This document shows, piece after piece, positions 7,921-15,481 of a stretch of DNA of 64,000 nt. Numbering within the stretch: position 1 is the stretch's first letter; each line of letters opens with the position of its first letter. A program made the position numbers and the translations under genes. The stretch is from Rhodoplanes sp. Z2-YC6860. GTDB lineage: Bacteria > Pseudomonadota > Alphaproteobacteria > Rhizobiales > Xanthobacteraceae. Below the pieces are notes generated by a model. That model was not told where the DNA came from, searched no databases, and saw nothing but the letters and a program-made list of their open reading frames with translations. The DNA lies in NCBI RefSeq assembly GCF_001579845.1, contig NZ_CP007440.1, positions 2,608,001-2,672,000 on the forward strand, read 5' to 3'.

Positions 7921-9956
7921 CGCGCGCCTCCGACCGAAATGATGAGCTCGCCGGTATCGGCGACGCGGCAGGTGTCGTTCTCGAACAGCACCGTGGTGGT
8001 GCCGTGCTCCTGGACGAGGGCAGGGCCGCTGATCTTAGCTCCCGCGCTGAGCGTCTCGCGGCGGTAGATTTTCGCCGGCAATGGTTTCGCCGCGGAGGAG
8101 AAATAGACCGGGCGTTCGGCGCTCGGCGTCGCGGCGCCGGCTGCACCGAGGCCCGGGAATTTCAGCTTCGGCCGCTTGCCGATTGCGCCGAGCCGGACGT
8201 TGACCATCTCGACCGGCTCTTCCGGCGAGTAATGCGCGTAGCGGTGCTCGTAGAGCTTGTCGAAGGCCGTGCGGATGCCTTGCCGGTCCGCGCGCTTGAG
8301 CTGATCGAGGCCGACCGGCACCGACAGCGTGAACTCCTGGCCCAGATAACGGATATCGAGGCTCACTTGGTATTGCGCGTCCATGCCGTGGCGCAGGCCG
8401 GCCTTGGCTTCGGCCGCCATCTCGTCGTGGATTTTGACCAATCGGTCGAAGTCCACCTTGACGAGATCCGAATAGACCGTGCGGGTGAAATCGTGGCGTT
8501 CGTCGGCGAGCAGCATGCCGAGCGCCGAGAAATGCGAGGGAAACAGCGGCACGATCACGGTCGGGATGAACAACTCGCGGGCGATGGCGCAGACATGCAA
8601 CGGACCCGCGCCGCCGGAAGCGACGAGGGCAAAGTCGCGCGGGTCATAGCCCTTGGCGACCGACACCTCGCGCACCGCCAGCGACATTTTGTTGATCGAA
8701 ATGTCGACGATCGCCTGCGCGGCCGCGACCGCATCGAGCTTCAGGGGCTTGGCAATCTTCTGCTCGATGCCGCGCTTGGCGCCCTCGGCATCGAGCTTCA
8801 TGGTTCCGCCCAGGAAGTTGTCCGGATCGAGCCTGCCGAGCACCACGTTGGCGTCGGTGATGGTCGGCTCGGTGCCGCCGCCGCGATAGCAGATCGGTCC
8901 GGGATCGGCGCCGGCGCTCTGCGGTCCGACCTTCAGCGCGCCGACGTCGTCGAGCCAGGCGATCGAGCCGCCGCCCGCGCCCACCTCAACGACGTCGATC
9001 ATCGGCAGCATCACCGGATGGCCGCTCGCGTATCCGCCGACATAGTAGCCGGGCGCGAGCGTCGGTTCGCCTTCGCGAATGAGGCTGGCTTTCGCCGTGG
9101 TGCCGCCCATGTCGAACGAGATGACGTTGGAATGCCCGAGCGCCAGTCCGACTTGCGCCGAGGCGATGATGCCGCCGACCGGACCTGACTCCATCATCGC
9201 CACCGGCCGCTCGGTTGCGACCTCCGGCGTCATCACGCCGCCGTTGGAGCGCATGATCGACAGATCGCCCTTGAAGCCGACGCCGCCAAGGCTCGACTTG
9301 AGACTCTTCACATAGCCGCCGACCTTCGGCCCGATATAGGCGTTCACCACAGTGGTCGACATGCGCTCGAACTCGCGATACTCGCGCAGAATGTCATGGG
9401 ATAGCGACAGATAGGCGTCAGGCATCGCCTTCCTGATGGCGACGCCGGCGGCGCGCTCGTGATCCGGGTTGGCATAGGCGTGCAGGAAGCACACCGCCAC
9501 TGCCTCGATGCCTTCGGCCTTCAGCGCCTTGCAGGCCGCGGCGAGGCTCGCCTTCTTCAGCGGCTCGTAGACCTTTCCTGATGCCAGAACGCGCTCGTCC
9601 ACCTCCTGGGTCATGCGGCGCGACACCAGCGGCTTATGCCGGTGGAAGAACAGGTTGTAAGCCTCGGGCCGGTTGCCGCGGCCGATGATGTAGACGTCGC
9701 GGGTGCCGCGGGTCACGATCAGGCCGGTCTTGGCGCCCTTCCGCTCGATCAGCGTGTTGATCGCGGTCGTCGAGCCGTGGATCAGCTCGTCGATTTTTCC
9801 GGCATCAAGCCCGCTTTCGCGGATGCAGTTGATGACGCCCTGCGTCAGTTCCGACGGCGTCGTCAGACTTTTCGCCTGCACGAAGGCCTGCGCTTCGTCA
9901 TCGAACCCGATCAGATCGGTAAATGTGCCGCCGATATCGACCGCGACGAAGATCAC
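7917..9956 (-). CDS. hyuA: Hydantoinase A / oxoprolinase family protein (GTG start)
   Basis: The 679-aa ATP-dependent subunit begins at a GTG that reads (M)IFVAVDIGGTFTDLIGF, exactly where HyuA proteins begin. A strong ribosome site GGGAGGA sits 7 nt upstream. The frame stays open for another 830 bp toward 10790, but that extension lies over the divergent LysR gene and does not resemble any protein, so it is rejected. DIGGTFTD is the phosphate-binding motif of the actin-like ATPase fold. First gene of the operon; the intergenic stretch to the LysR gene (9957-10079) should hold its promoter. Confidence 0.93.
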   Translation of the reverse strand: MIFVAVDIGGTFTDLIGFDDEAQAFVQAKSLTTPSELTQGVINCIRESGLDAGKIDELIHGSTTAINTLIERKGAKTGLIVTRGTRDVYIIGRGNRPEAYNLFFHRHKPLVSRRMTQEVDERVLASGKVYEPLKKASLAAACKALKAEGIEAVAVCFLHAYANPDHERAAGVAIRKAMPDAYLSLSHDILREYREFERMSTTVVNAYIGPKVGGYVKSLKSSLGGVGFKGDLSIMRSNGGVMTPEVATERPVAMMESGPVGGIIASAQVGLALGHSNVISFDMGGTTAKASLIREGEPTLAPGYYVGGYASGHPVMLPMIDVVEVGAGGGSIAWLDDVGALKVGPQSAGADPGPICYRGGGTEPTITDANVVLGRLDPDNFLGGTMKLDAEGAKRGIEQKIAKPLKLDAVAAAQAIVDISINKMSLAVREVSVAKGYDPRDFALVASGGAGPLHVCAIARELFIPTVIVPLFPSHFSALGMLLADERHDFTRTVYSDLVKVDFDRLVKIHDEMAAEAKAGLRHGMDAQYQVSLDIRYLGQEFTLSVPVGLDQLKRADRQGIRTAFDKLYEHRYAHYSPEEPVEMVNVRLGAIGKRPKLKFPGLGAAGAATPSAERPVYFSSAAKPLPAKIYRRETLSAGAKISGPALVQEHGTTTVLFENDTCRVADTGELIISVGGAR

Positions 9957-9963
9957 GCCTGCT

Positions 9964-9970
9964 TCCTCCC
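9964..9970 (-). promoter_or_regulatory. Ribosome binding site fixing the GTG start of hyuA
   Basis: The minus strand reads GGGAGGA, followed by 7 nt and then GTG at 9956. This decides the start of hyuA against in-frame upstream alternatives, including an ATG near 10061. Confidence 0.8.
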
Positions 9971-10043
9971 AGAACAAATCGCGGTCTTTTGCCGCTTCAG
10001 CGAAACTGCGGTTGCACGGGGGTGAAAGCAACCGGCTGGTCGG

Positions 10044-10072
10044 CTTTACGCTTGTAGCCATTTGACTATAAT
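10044..10072 (+). promoter_or_regulatory. Candidate promoter of the LysR gene
   Basis: A perfect TATAAT at 10067-10072 is preceded at normal spacing by CTTTAC/TTTACG (10044-10050), a weak -35. Transcription would begin about 7 nt downstream, at or next to the ATG at 10080, giving a leaderless mRNA. The same region must also contain the hyuA promoter on the other strand. Confidence 0.45.
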
Positions 10073-10079
10073 TTTGTCG

Positions 10080-10985
10080 ATGATCTCCGCGAGTGCCCGC
10101 CGGTTGTCCGTGTTCAAGGCCGTGGTCGAGGAGGGCGGGTTCAATCGCGCCGCCATGCGGCTCGACATTTCCCAGCCCTCGGTCGGCGCCCATGTGCGGG
10201 CGCTGGAGCGCCAGGCCGGGCACGCGCTGTTCGACCGGAAGCGCGGCTCGCGGCCGCGGCTCACCAAGGCCGGCGAGGCGGTCTATTCGATGGCGCTGGA
10301 GGTGCTGCGCTGTAACGAGGAGGCCGCGCAGCAACTCGACGAGTTGCGGCCGGCGCAGGAGGTCATGTCGCTCGCCGTGCATCGCGAATACGGCCAATAC
10401 CGGCTGCCGGCGCATCTCGCGTCGTTTGCCTTGCGTAATTCGGGCGTTCGCTTTGTCACCCATACCGGAACCGTCGAGGATGTGGTGGCGCTGGTGCGCG
10501 CTCGGACCGTGAGCCTCGGGTTGTTCCCGTCGCTCGGCGCGGTTGCCGGTCTCGACAGCGTGGTGCTGGGACAGGAGCCGATGGCCCTTGTGGTTTCGCC
10601 GCATCATCCGCTGGCCCGAAAGTCTTCGGTCACTGTCGCCGATCTCGCCGCTGCCTCCTATGTGACTGGCCTGCGCAGTTCGTCCTACTTCGAGATGACC
10701 GACCGTCTGATGAAGCGGATCGGCATCAACCACCGCAGCATCGCCATGGAGGTTCAGGACTTCGGCATGGTGCGCGAGCTTGCCCGCCACGGCGCCGGCG
10801 TCGCCTGCATTGCGCTTTGCACCGTGCAGGACGATCTTCGCTCAGGCGCGCTGGTACGATTGTCGGTGAGCGGGCGGCCGCTCGACAGCTTCGAATTGCG
10901 CTGCGCGTTCCACGATCCGCTGCCGCGACATGCGCGCCGCTTCATGGATCATCTGCGCGAGCAGCTGAACGCGCCGGCGGCGTAG
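10080..10985 (+). CDS. LysR-family transcriptional regulator
   Basis: The 301-aa protein has the LysR winged-helix N-terminus (LSVFKAVVEEGGFNRAAMRL, then SQPSVGAHVRALE) and the LysR substrate-binding domain. I take ATG 10080 as the start; TTG codons at 10062 and 10074 are in frame, but a TATAAT box at 10067-10072 overlaps them and no Shine-Dalgarno is visible, so a leaderless transcript starting at or near this ATG is plausible. The gene is divergent from the hyuA operon, the standard arrangement for a LysR activator of a catabolic operon, so it probably senses that pathway's substrate (inference). Confidence 0.93.
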   Translation: MISASARRLSVFKAVVEEGGFNRAAMRLDISQPSVGAHVRALERQAGHALFDRKRGSRPRLTKAGEAVYSMALEVLRCNEEAAQQLDELRPAQEVMSLAVHREYGQYRLPAHLASFALRNSGVRFVTHTGTVEDVVALVRARTVSLGLFPSLGAVAGLDSVVLGQEPMALVVSPHHPLARKSSVTVADLAAASYVTGLRSSSYFEMTDRLMKRIGINHRSIAMEVQDFGMVRELARHGAGVACIALCTVQDDLRSGALVRLSVSGRPLDSFELRCAFHDPLPRHARRFMDHLREQLNAPAA

Positions 10986-11051
10986 CGCTGGCGTAACCCG
11001 GCAAACTGCGCTTCAATCCGGCCGCAGCCATTCGCAATGCCGGAGTTCTCC

Positions 11052-11921
11052 ATGCCGACCAGCTTTCGCCAGATCATCGACAAGGCCGTCAAGGACAAGC
11101 GATTCCTGGTCGTGCCCGGCGCTCATGACGCGCTGAGTGCACGCATCATCCAGAAGCTCGGCTTCGAGACTTATTTCATCGGCGGCTTTCCGGCGGTCGG
11201 CGCGCGTTACGGCGTGCCGGATGTGGGACTGAAGGGTTTCGGCGAGATCGCGGCCTGCGTGCGCGACATCATGGCGGCCTGCGACCTGCCGGTGTTCGTC
11301 GACGGCGACGACGGCTATGGCGATGTGAAGAACGTGGTGCACACCGTGCAGAGCTACGAGCGCATGGGCGTCAGCGCGATCCTGATCGAGGACCAGCAGT
11401 GGCCGAAGCGTTGCGGCCACATGGTCGGCAAGAAGGTGGTGCCGGTCGAACTGGCCGAGGCGAAAATCCGTGCGGCATGCTCGGAGCGGCTCAACAAGGA
11501 GACGTGGATTCTCGCGCGCACCGACGCGCGGGCGGTCTACGATCTCGACGAGGCGATGCGGCGTGCCGAGCGCTACATCAAGGCTGGCGCCGACGGCATC
11601 TTCATCGAGGCGCCGCGCAGCATCGACGAACTCAGGACAATCGGCAAAGCCTTCGATGTGCCGCAGATCTGCAATCCGCTGATGGGCGGCCACACGCCGA
11701 TCCTGACCATGGATGAGCTCGGCGAGCTCGGCTTCAACTGCGCGGTGCTGGGCCTCGACACGGTCATGCACGCCGCGAAGGCGATCGAGACCGTGCTGCT
11801 CGACATGAAGTCGGGCAAATTCGCCCGCCGCAACGACGGCATGGACTTCGAGGACTACAAGAAGGTCGTCGGCTACGACAAATGGGAAAGCGTCGACGAG
11901 CGCTTTGCGCCGCGCGTTTGA
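11052..11921 (+). CDS. Isocitrate lyase / PEP mutase superfamily enzyme
   Basis: The 289-aa protein belongs to the PrpB / PEP mutase / oxaloacetate decarboxylase superfamily. Visible active-site blocks are GAHDALSARI (substrate-binding loop), FVDGDDGYGD (metal-binding Asp residues) and EDQQWPKRCGHM, where the K-R-C-G-H motif is the flexible lyase loop with its Cys. These enzymes cleave or form C-C or C-P bonds next to a carboxylate (2-methylisocitrate, dimethylmalate, oxaloacetate). The KRCGH loop favours a lyase over a phosphonomutase. I choose ATG 11052 because GGAG lies 6 nt before it; the in-frame ATG at 11037 has no ribosome site. Exact substrate unknown. Confidence 0.87.
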   Translation: MPTSFRQIIDKAVKDKRFLVVPGAHDALSARIIQKLGFETYFIGGFPAVGARYGVPDVGLKGFGEIAACVRDIMAACDLPVFVDGDDGYGDVKNVVHTVQSYERMGVSAILIEDQQWPKRCGHMVGKKVVPVELAEAKIRAACSERLNKETWILARTDARAVYDLDEAMRRAERYIKAGADGIFIEAPRSIDELRTIGKAFDVPQICNPLMGGHTPILTMDELGELGFNCAVLGLDTVMHAAKAIETVLLDMKSGKFARRNDGMDFEDYKKVVGYDKWESVDERFAPRV

Positions 11922-11930
11922 CGTCAGCCT

Positions 11931-12025
11931 GTAGGGTGGTCCAAGGCGCGTCAGCGCCGGGCCCACGTCTTCTTGCATGAGGCGCAGCGTGGGCACGCCG
12001 CATTCGCGGCTTTGCCCACCCTACG
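11931..12025. repeat. Intergenic palindromic repeat (Bradyrhizobium-type)
   Basis: The ends are imperfect inverted repeats: GTAGGGTGG...AAGGCGCG at the left and its near reverse complement ending CCACCCTAC at the right, with a GC-rich centre that can fold further. Elements ending in GTAGGGTGGGCAAAG are common intergenic palindromes in Bradyrhizobium-like genomes (recalled, not searched). It sits between two converging genes, where it may also serve as a terminator. Confidence 0.7.
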
Positions 12026-12040
12026 ATTTCCGATGAACCG

Positions 12041-13081
12041 TTAAACGAGCGCCGGCTCGCGCTTCGTCACGGGCTTGGCCGGAGCGGGGTCCTTGAGGCC
12101 CAAAATACGGCGCGCGTTCGAATAGAACAGCTTCTGCTTGTCAGCGTCGCTCAGTTTCACGTCTTCCAGAAGCTTCAGGCACGGCGCCGGATCCCAGCAC
12201 GGATAGTCGGTGCCATACATCACGTTGTCGATGCCGTAATAGTCGATCGCGAACTGCATGCCCTCGCTGTGTGGGGACACCGTGTCGGTGTACATGCGCT
12301 TGAGATACGTCGAGATCGGCTTCGGCAGTTGCGCGGCCTTGGAGTTCTTGTCCATGCGGCCCGACTGATAGGGCAGTGCGCCGCCAGTGTGCGACATCAC
12401 CACCTTCAGGTTCGGATGCCGTTCCATCGTGCCGGAGAGAACAAGCCGCATCGCAGCGGTGCTCACTTCGATCACGCGGCCGAGGCTCAGATGCAGCGCA
12501 CCGCCGTAGCCGTCCGACAGCATGTCCTGGAAGATCACGTCGGTCGGATGCAGGAACAGCGGCAGGCCGAGCTTCTCGACATGAGCGTAGAACGGCTGCA
12601 GCCGTTCGGCGTCGATGCGCGCATCGGGGCCGACGCTGCCGGGAAGGTTCACGCCCATCAGGCCGAGCCGATTGACGGCGTCATCGAGCACTTCGATGGC
12701 CGCGCGCGTATCCTGCAACGGCACCGCAGCGCTCGCCCAGAGGCGGCCCGGATATTTCTTCTGCGCGCCGGCCATCTCCTCGTTCCACATCAGCGCGTAA
12801 TCGCGACCCTCATCGATCGGCATGTCGGAGAACGACACAGAGAACGGGCCGATCGAGCACACCACGTCGACGCGGTGGCCAAGGCTGTCCATGTATTCGA
12901 ACTGCTTGTCGAGATCGAACCATTCGGCCCAGGAGTTCAGATGCTGGCCGGCGTCGGCAGACCGCATGTAGTCGTAGCCGCCGCGCTGGTTGACCCGGCA
13001 TCTCGGATATTCGGCGCGTTTGCAGAGCTTCTCGAAGATCGAACGCGGCCACCAATGAAAATGCGAGTCAATGATGTGCAT
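12041..13081 (-). CDS. Amidohydrolase-2 family metal-dependent hydrolase/decarboxylase
   Basis: The 346-aa TIM-barrel protein starts MHIIDSHFHWWP, giving the HxH metal motif of the amidohydrolase-2 (ACMSD-like) family. Further metal or catalytic positions are visible in LFLHPTD, VVMSHTGGALPY and YGTDYP. The family includes non-oxidative aromatic-acid decarboxylases (gamma-resorcylate, 5-carboxyvanillate, aminocarboxymuconate semialdehyde) and some lactone hydrolases; the sequence alone does not separate them. It is divergent from the orphan binding protein at 13239 and converges with the lyase-family gene at 11052. Both neighbours point to catabolism of a small organic acid. Confidence 0.88.
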   Translation of the reverse strand: MHIIDSHFHWWPRSIFEKLCKRAEYPRCRVNQRGGYDYMRSADAGQHLNSWAEWFDLDKQFEYMDSLGHRVDVVCSIGPFSVSFSDMPIDEGRDYALMWNEEMAGAQKKYPGRLWASAAVPLQDTRAAIEVLDDAVNRLGLMGVNLPGSVGPDARIDAERLQPFYAHVEKLGLPLFLHPTDVIFQDMLSDGYGGALHLSLGRVIEVSTAAMRLVLSGTMERHPNLKVVMSHTGGALPYQSGRMDKNSKAAQLPKPISTYLKRMYTDTVSPHSEGMQFAIDYYGIDNVMYGTDYPCWDPAPCLKLLEDVKLSDADKQKLFYSNARRILGLKDPAPAKPVTKREPALV

Positions 13082-13225
13082 GTCGGAAGTCCTGCATAAG
13101 GCGAGGATTCAACGATTCTAGGGGTGGCCACGTTCCTGGTCAACGCAAGCGCGGCTTTGGCGCATGGCCACGGTGAATGATTTCTGCGATGATTTTGCCA
13201 AGGTTCGGGAGGTAAACCGGCCGCC

Positions 13226-13232
13226 GGGAGGA
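13226..13232 (+). promoter_or_regulatory. Ribosome binding site for the orphan binding protein
   Basis: GGGAGGA followed by 6 nt and ATG at 13239. It decides this start against an in-frame ATG at 13164, which would place 25 non-signal residues before the signal peptide. Confidence 0.8.
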
Positions 13233-13238
13233 CTTCAG

Positions 13239-14207
13239 ATGACGCGAAACTTCAATATTGCTGCGCTGCGATGGGCGGTCGTCCTGCTGGTTGTGTCGCT
13301 GGGTTATCAAGCGAACGCCGCCGAGAAGCTTAGGGTCGGCAAGGCGGTGCCGTTCGCCTGGACCTTCACGCCGCTCGATGTCGGAATGCAGATGGGCATC
13401 TTTGCCAAGCACGGGCTCGAGGTCGAGGCGTCATCGTTCGGCGGCGATGCGCGCCTGCAGCAGGCGCTCGCGGCCGACAGCCTCGATATAGGAGTCGGCA
13501 GCGGCCCCGGTATGGCCTTCATGGCCAAGGGTGTGCCGGCCAAGGCGGTCGCCGCCATGTATGGCGTCCCGCGCAACATGGCGGTCATGGCCGACTACAA
13601 CAAGCCGATCCGCACGATCGATGACCTTCGCGGCAAAAAACTCGGCGTCACAACGGTGGGCTCGCTGACCGATTGGATCGGCAAGCGAATCAACGCCCAA
13701 AAGGGCTGGACCAGCAACGGCATCACCACGGTGCCGATCGGCGGCATGCAGCCGGCGCGTGCCGCGGTGAAGACCGGCCAGCTCGACGGCTATATCGGCG
13801 CGCTGGAAACCGGCTACGAGCTCGAAGAGAACAAAGAGTGGCGCGTCATCACCTCGGCCGATCCCTTCGTCGATCATTTCATCACGCACGTGTTTTTCGC
13901 CCGCGAGGACCTGATCGCCAAACGTCCGGAGGCGGTGCGCGCCTTCCTCAAGGGCTGGGTCGACACCATCGCCTTCATGAAGGCCAACAAGGACAAGACC
14001 GTGGAGATCACCGCGAAGGTGATCAATGTCAGCCCGTCGGTCGCAGCCCGCGCCTATGACGAGCAGATGCCGATCTTCAGCACCGACGGCGTATTCGACC
14101 CCAAGGGCGTCGAGGTGCTCAAGCAGTCGTTCATCGAGATGGGGCTGCTGAAGGAAATCCCTGACAACAAGGTCATGTTTACAACCGAATTTGTGCCGGT
14201 GAAGTAA
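13239..14207 (+). CDS. Orphan NMT1-type ABC substrate-binding protein
   Basis: The 322-aa secreted protein has a signal peptide at residues 1-27 (hydrophobic WAVVLLVVSLGY, cleavage after ANA). The mature protein starts AEKLRVGKAVPF and shares with the binding protein at 5183-6142 the segments GIFAKHGLEVE, SSFGGDA and the C-terminal EQMPIFSTDGVFDPK. No permease or ATPase is beside it, so it may feed the transporter at 2825-5186 with a second ligand (inference). The nearest enzyme gene is the divergent amidohydrolase. Confidence 0.9.
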   Translation: MTRNFNIAALRWAVVLLVVSLGYQANAAEKLRVGKAVPFAWTFTPLDVGMQMGIFAKHGLEVEASSFGGDARLQQALAADSLDIGVGSGPGMAFMAKGVPAKAVAAMYGVPRNMAVMADYNKPIRTIDDLRGKKLGVTTVGSLTDWIGKRINAQKGWTSNGITTVPIGGMQPARAAVKTGQLDGYIGALETGYELEENKEWRVITSADPFVDHFITHVFFAREDLIAKRPEAVRAFLKGWVDTIAFMKANKDKTVEITAKVINVSPSVAARAYDEQMPIFSTDGVFDPKGVEVLKQSFIEMGLLKEIPDNKVMFTTEFVPVK

Positions 14208-14637
14208 CGGTTTTCCGGTTGGCGTGATCAATCTTTGAGCCGTCGCACGCCGTTCCGGCAGCGGCGCGGCGGCCTGATTCGCCACCAATGACCAGCGTTC
14301 GCCCAGACCGGTCGCAAAACGCCACCCGGACTGTGACTGAGATCACTCTCGCCGCAGCTTGCGCGGAATAAAGGTTGGCCGCCGGGCGGCAGCGGCTAAA
14401 GTGCTGCTGCGACTTCAGGTTTCGCTCTGGATGTCGGTTTGATGAACGGCTCTGGCCGAGCCGCGGGTTGCCTCGTTCATGGTCCGAAGCCGTTGATCAG
14501 ACTGTTCTCTTGCCAAGCGCAGGCCGGATCGGAATACACAGTGGCCAGGGGGCATTCACCGGCGACCGTTTCGGCGGCACCCGTTCTTCGCGGCCCGATC
14601 CGGTGCGGGATCGGCTCCGGCAGATGGTGAGGGATCG
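14208..14637. other. 430-bp intergenic region without a gene
   Basis: No reading frame here has both a ribosome site and protein-like composition. The region carries one recognisable element, the CRP/FNR-like palindrome at 14332-14347. The rest is GC-rich with short dyads around 14380-14395 that I cannot assign. Confidence 0.6.
14332..14347 (+). promoter_or_regulatory. CRP-like operator upstream of the cNMP-binding membrane protein
   Basis: The sequence reads TGTGA, six bases (CTGAGA), TCACT. Nine of the ten half-site bases match the CRP consensus TGTGA-N6-TCACA. It lies about 290 bp before the ATG at 14638, in the only long non-coding stretch nearby. A CRP/FNR family regulator could bind here; such short sites also occur by chance. 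Confidence 0.45.
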
Positions 14638-15474
14638 ATGGGCAGCGCCAATATTGATCTGCCTGCAATACTCAACCGCATTCTCGAATATGCGACGCAG
14701 AACCTCCGGGTCGAAAAGCTCCTGATCCAGCTCGGGCTTGATCCGACCAATGTGACCTATGACGCGGTGTTCAACCGTCTGGTCGATATCGCGATCGCCA
14801 ACATCAACTTCGCCAATATGCTGGCGCTGGTCGGCGCCATCTTCTATGTCGCAACCCTGATGGTGCGCACCATCGTGCCGTTGCGCGTCATCGGCATCAT
14901 CAGCATCGTGTTCTTCATCGGCTATGGCGCGCTCGCCGGCGCAATGGCGACCTTCTTCCTGTATTTGCTGTCGCTGCCGATCAACATCATCCGCCTTCGC
15001 CAGATGCTGAGTTTGGTCAAGAAAGCCCGCCTCTCGGCGCAGGGCGACCTGTCGATGGACTGGCTCCGCCCGTTCATGAGCCCCCGCAAGTACAAGAAGG
15101 GCGAGGTGTTGTTTCACAAAGGCGATGCAGCCAAAGAGATGTTCTACACCGTGACGGGCCGCTTCCTGGTCAAGGAGATCGGAATCGAGCTGCCGCCCGG
15201 CCGCATCATGGGTGAGCTCGGCTTCATCGATCCAAAAAACCGCCGCACCCAGACGGTCGAGAGCATGGAAAACGGCGAGGTGCTGACCATCACCTACGAC
15301 AAGCTCCTGGAGCTGTACTTCCAGAATCCTGAATTCGGCTATTACTTCCTGAGGCTCTCCACCGAGCGGCTGATGCAGAACATCTCGCGGCTTGAGGGTG
15401 TTGTCATGGAGCAGAAGGCGCAAATTGATGCTCTGACCGGCGGCGCAGGGGCCGCGGGCAGCGCGCGGCGGTAG
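14638..15474 (+). CDS. Membrane protein with cyclic-nucleotide-binding domain (Popeye-like layout)
   Basis: The 278-aa protein has about three hydrophobic helices at residues 59-121 followed by a CRP-type cyclic-nucleotide-binding domain at about 138-265. In the phosphate-binding cassette, PGRIMGELGFID then RRTQTV keep the Gly-Glu pair and the Arg that contact cyclic nucleotide phosphate and ribose, so binding is plausible. There is no DNA-binding helix-turn-helix. The order, short membrane helices then cNMP domain, is that of Popeye-domain proteins. The start is supported by GAGGG just upstream. Role unknown; it may sense cAMP made by the cyclase at 17878 or at 63301. Confidence 0.85.
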   Translation: MGSANIDLPAILNRILEYATQNLRVEKLLIQLGLDPTNVTYDAVFNRLVDIAIANINFANMLALVGAIFYVATLMVRTIVPLRVIGIISIVFFIGYGALAGAMATFFLYLLSLPINIIRLRQMLSLVKKARLSAQGDLSMDWLRPFMSPRKYKKGEVLFHKGDAAKEMFYTVTGRFLVKEIGIELPPGRIMGELGFIDPKNRRTQTVESMENGEVLTITYDKLLELYFQNPEFGYYFLRLSTERLMQNISRLEGVVMEQKAQIDALTGGAGAAGSARR

Positions 15475-15481
15475 CGCAGGC

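Noticed and set aside
7917-10790. A 957-codon version of the hyuA frame
   Set aside because: The extra N-terminal part lies over the LysR gene on the other strand and resembles no protein; the GTG at 9956 has a strong ribosome site and the family N-terminus.
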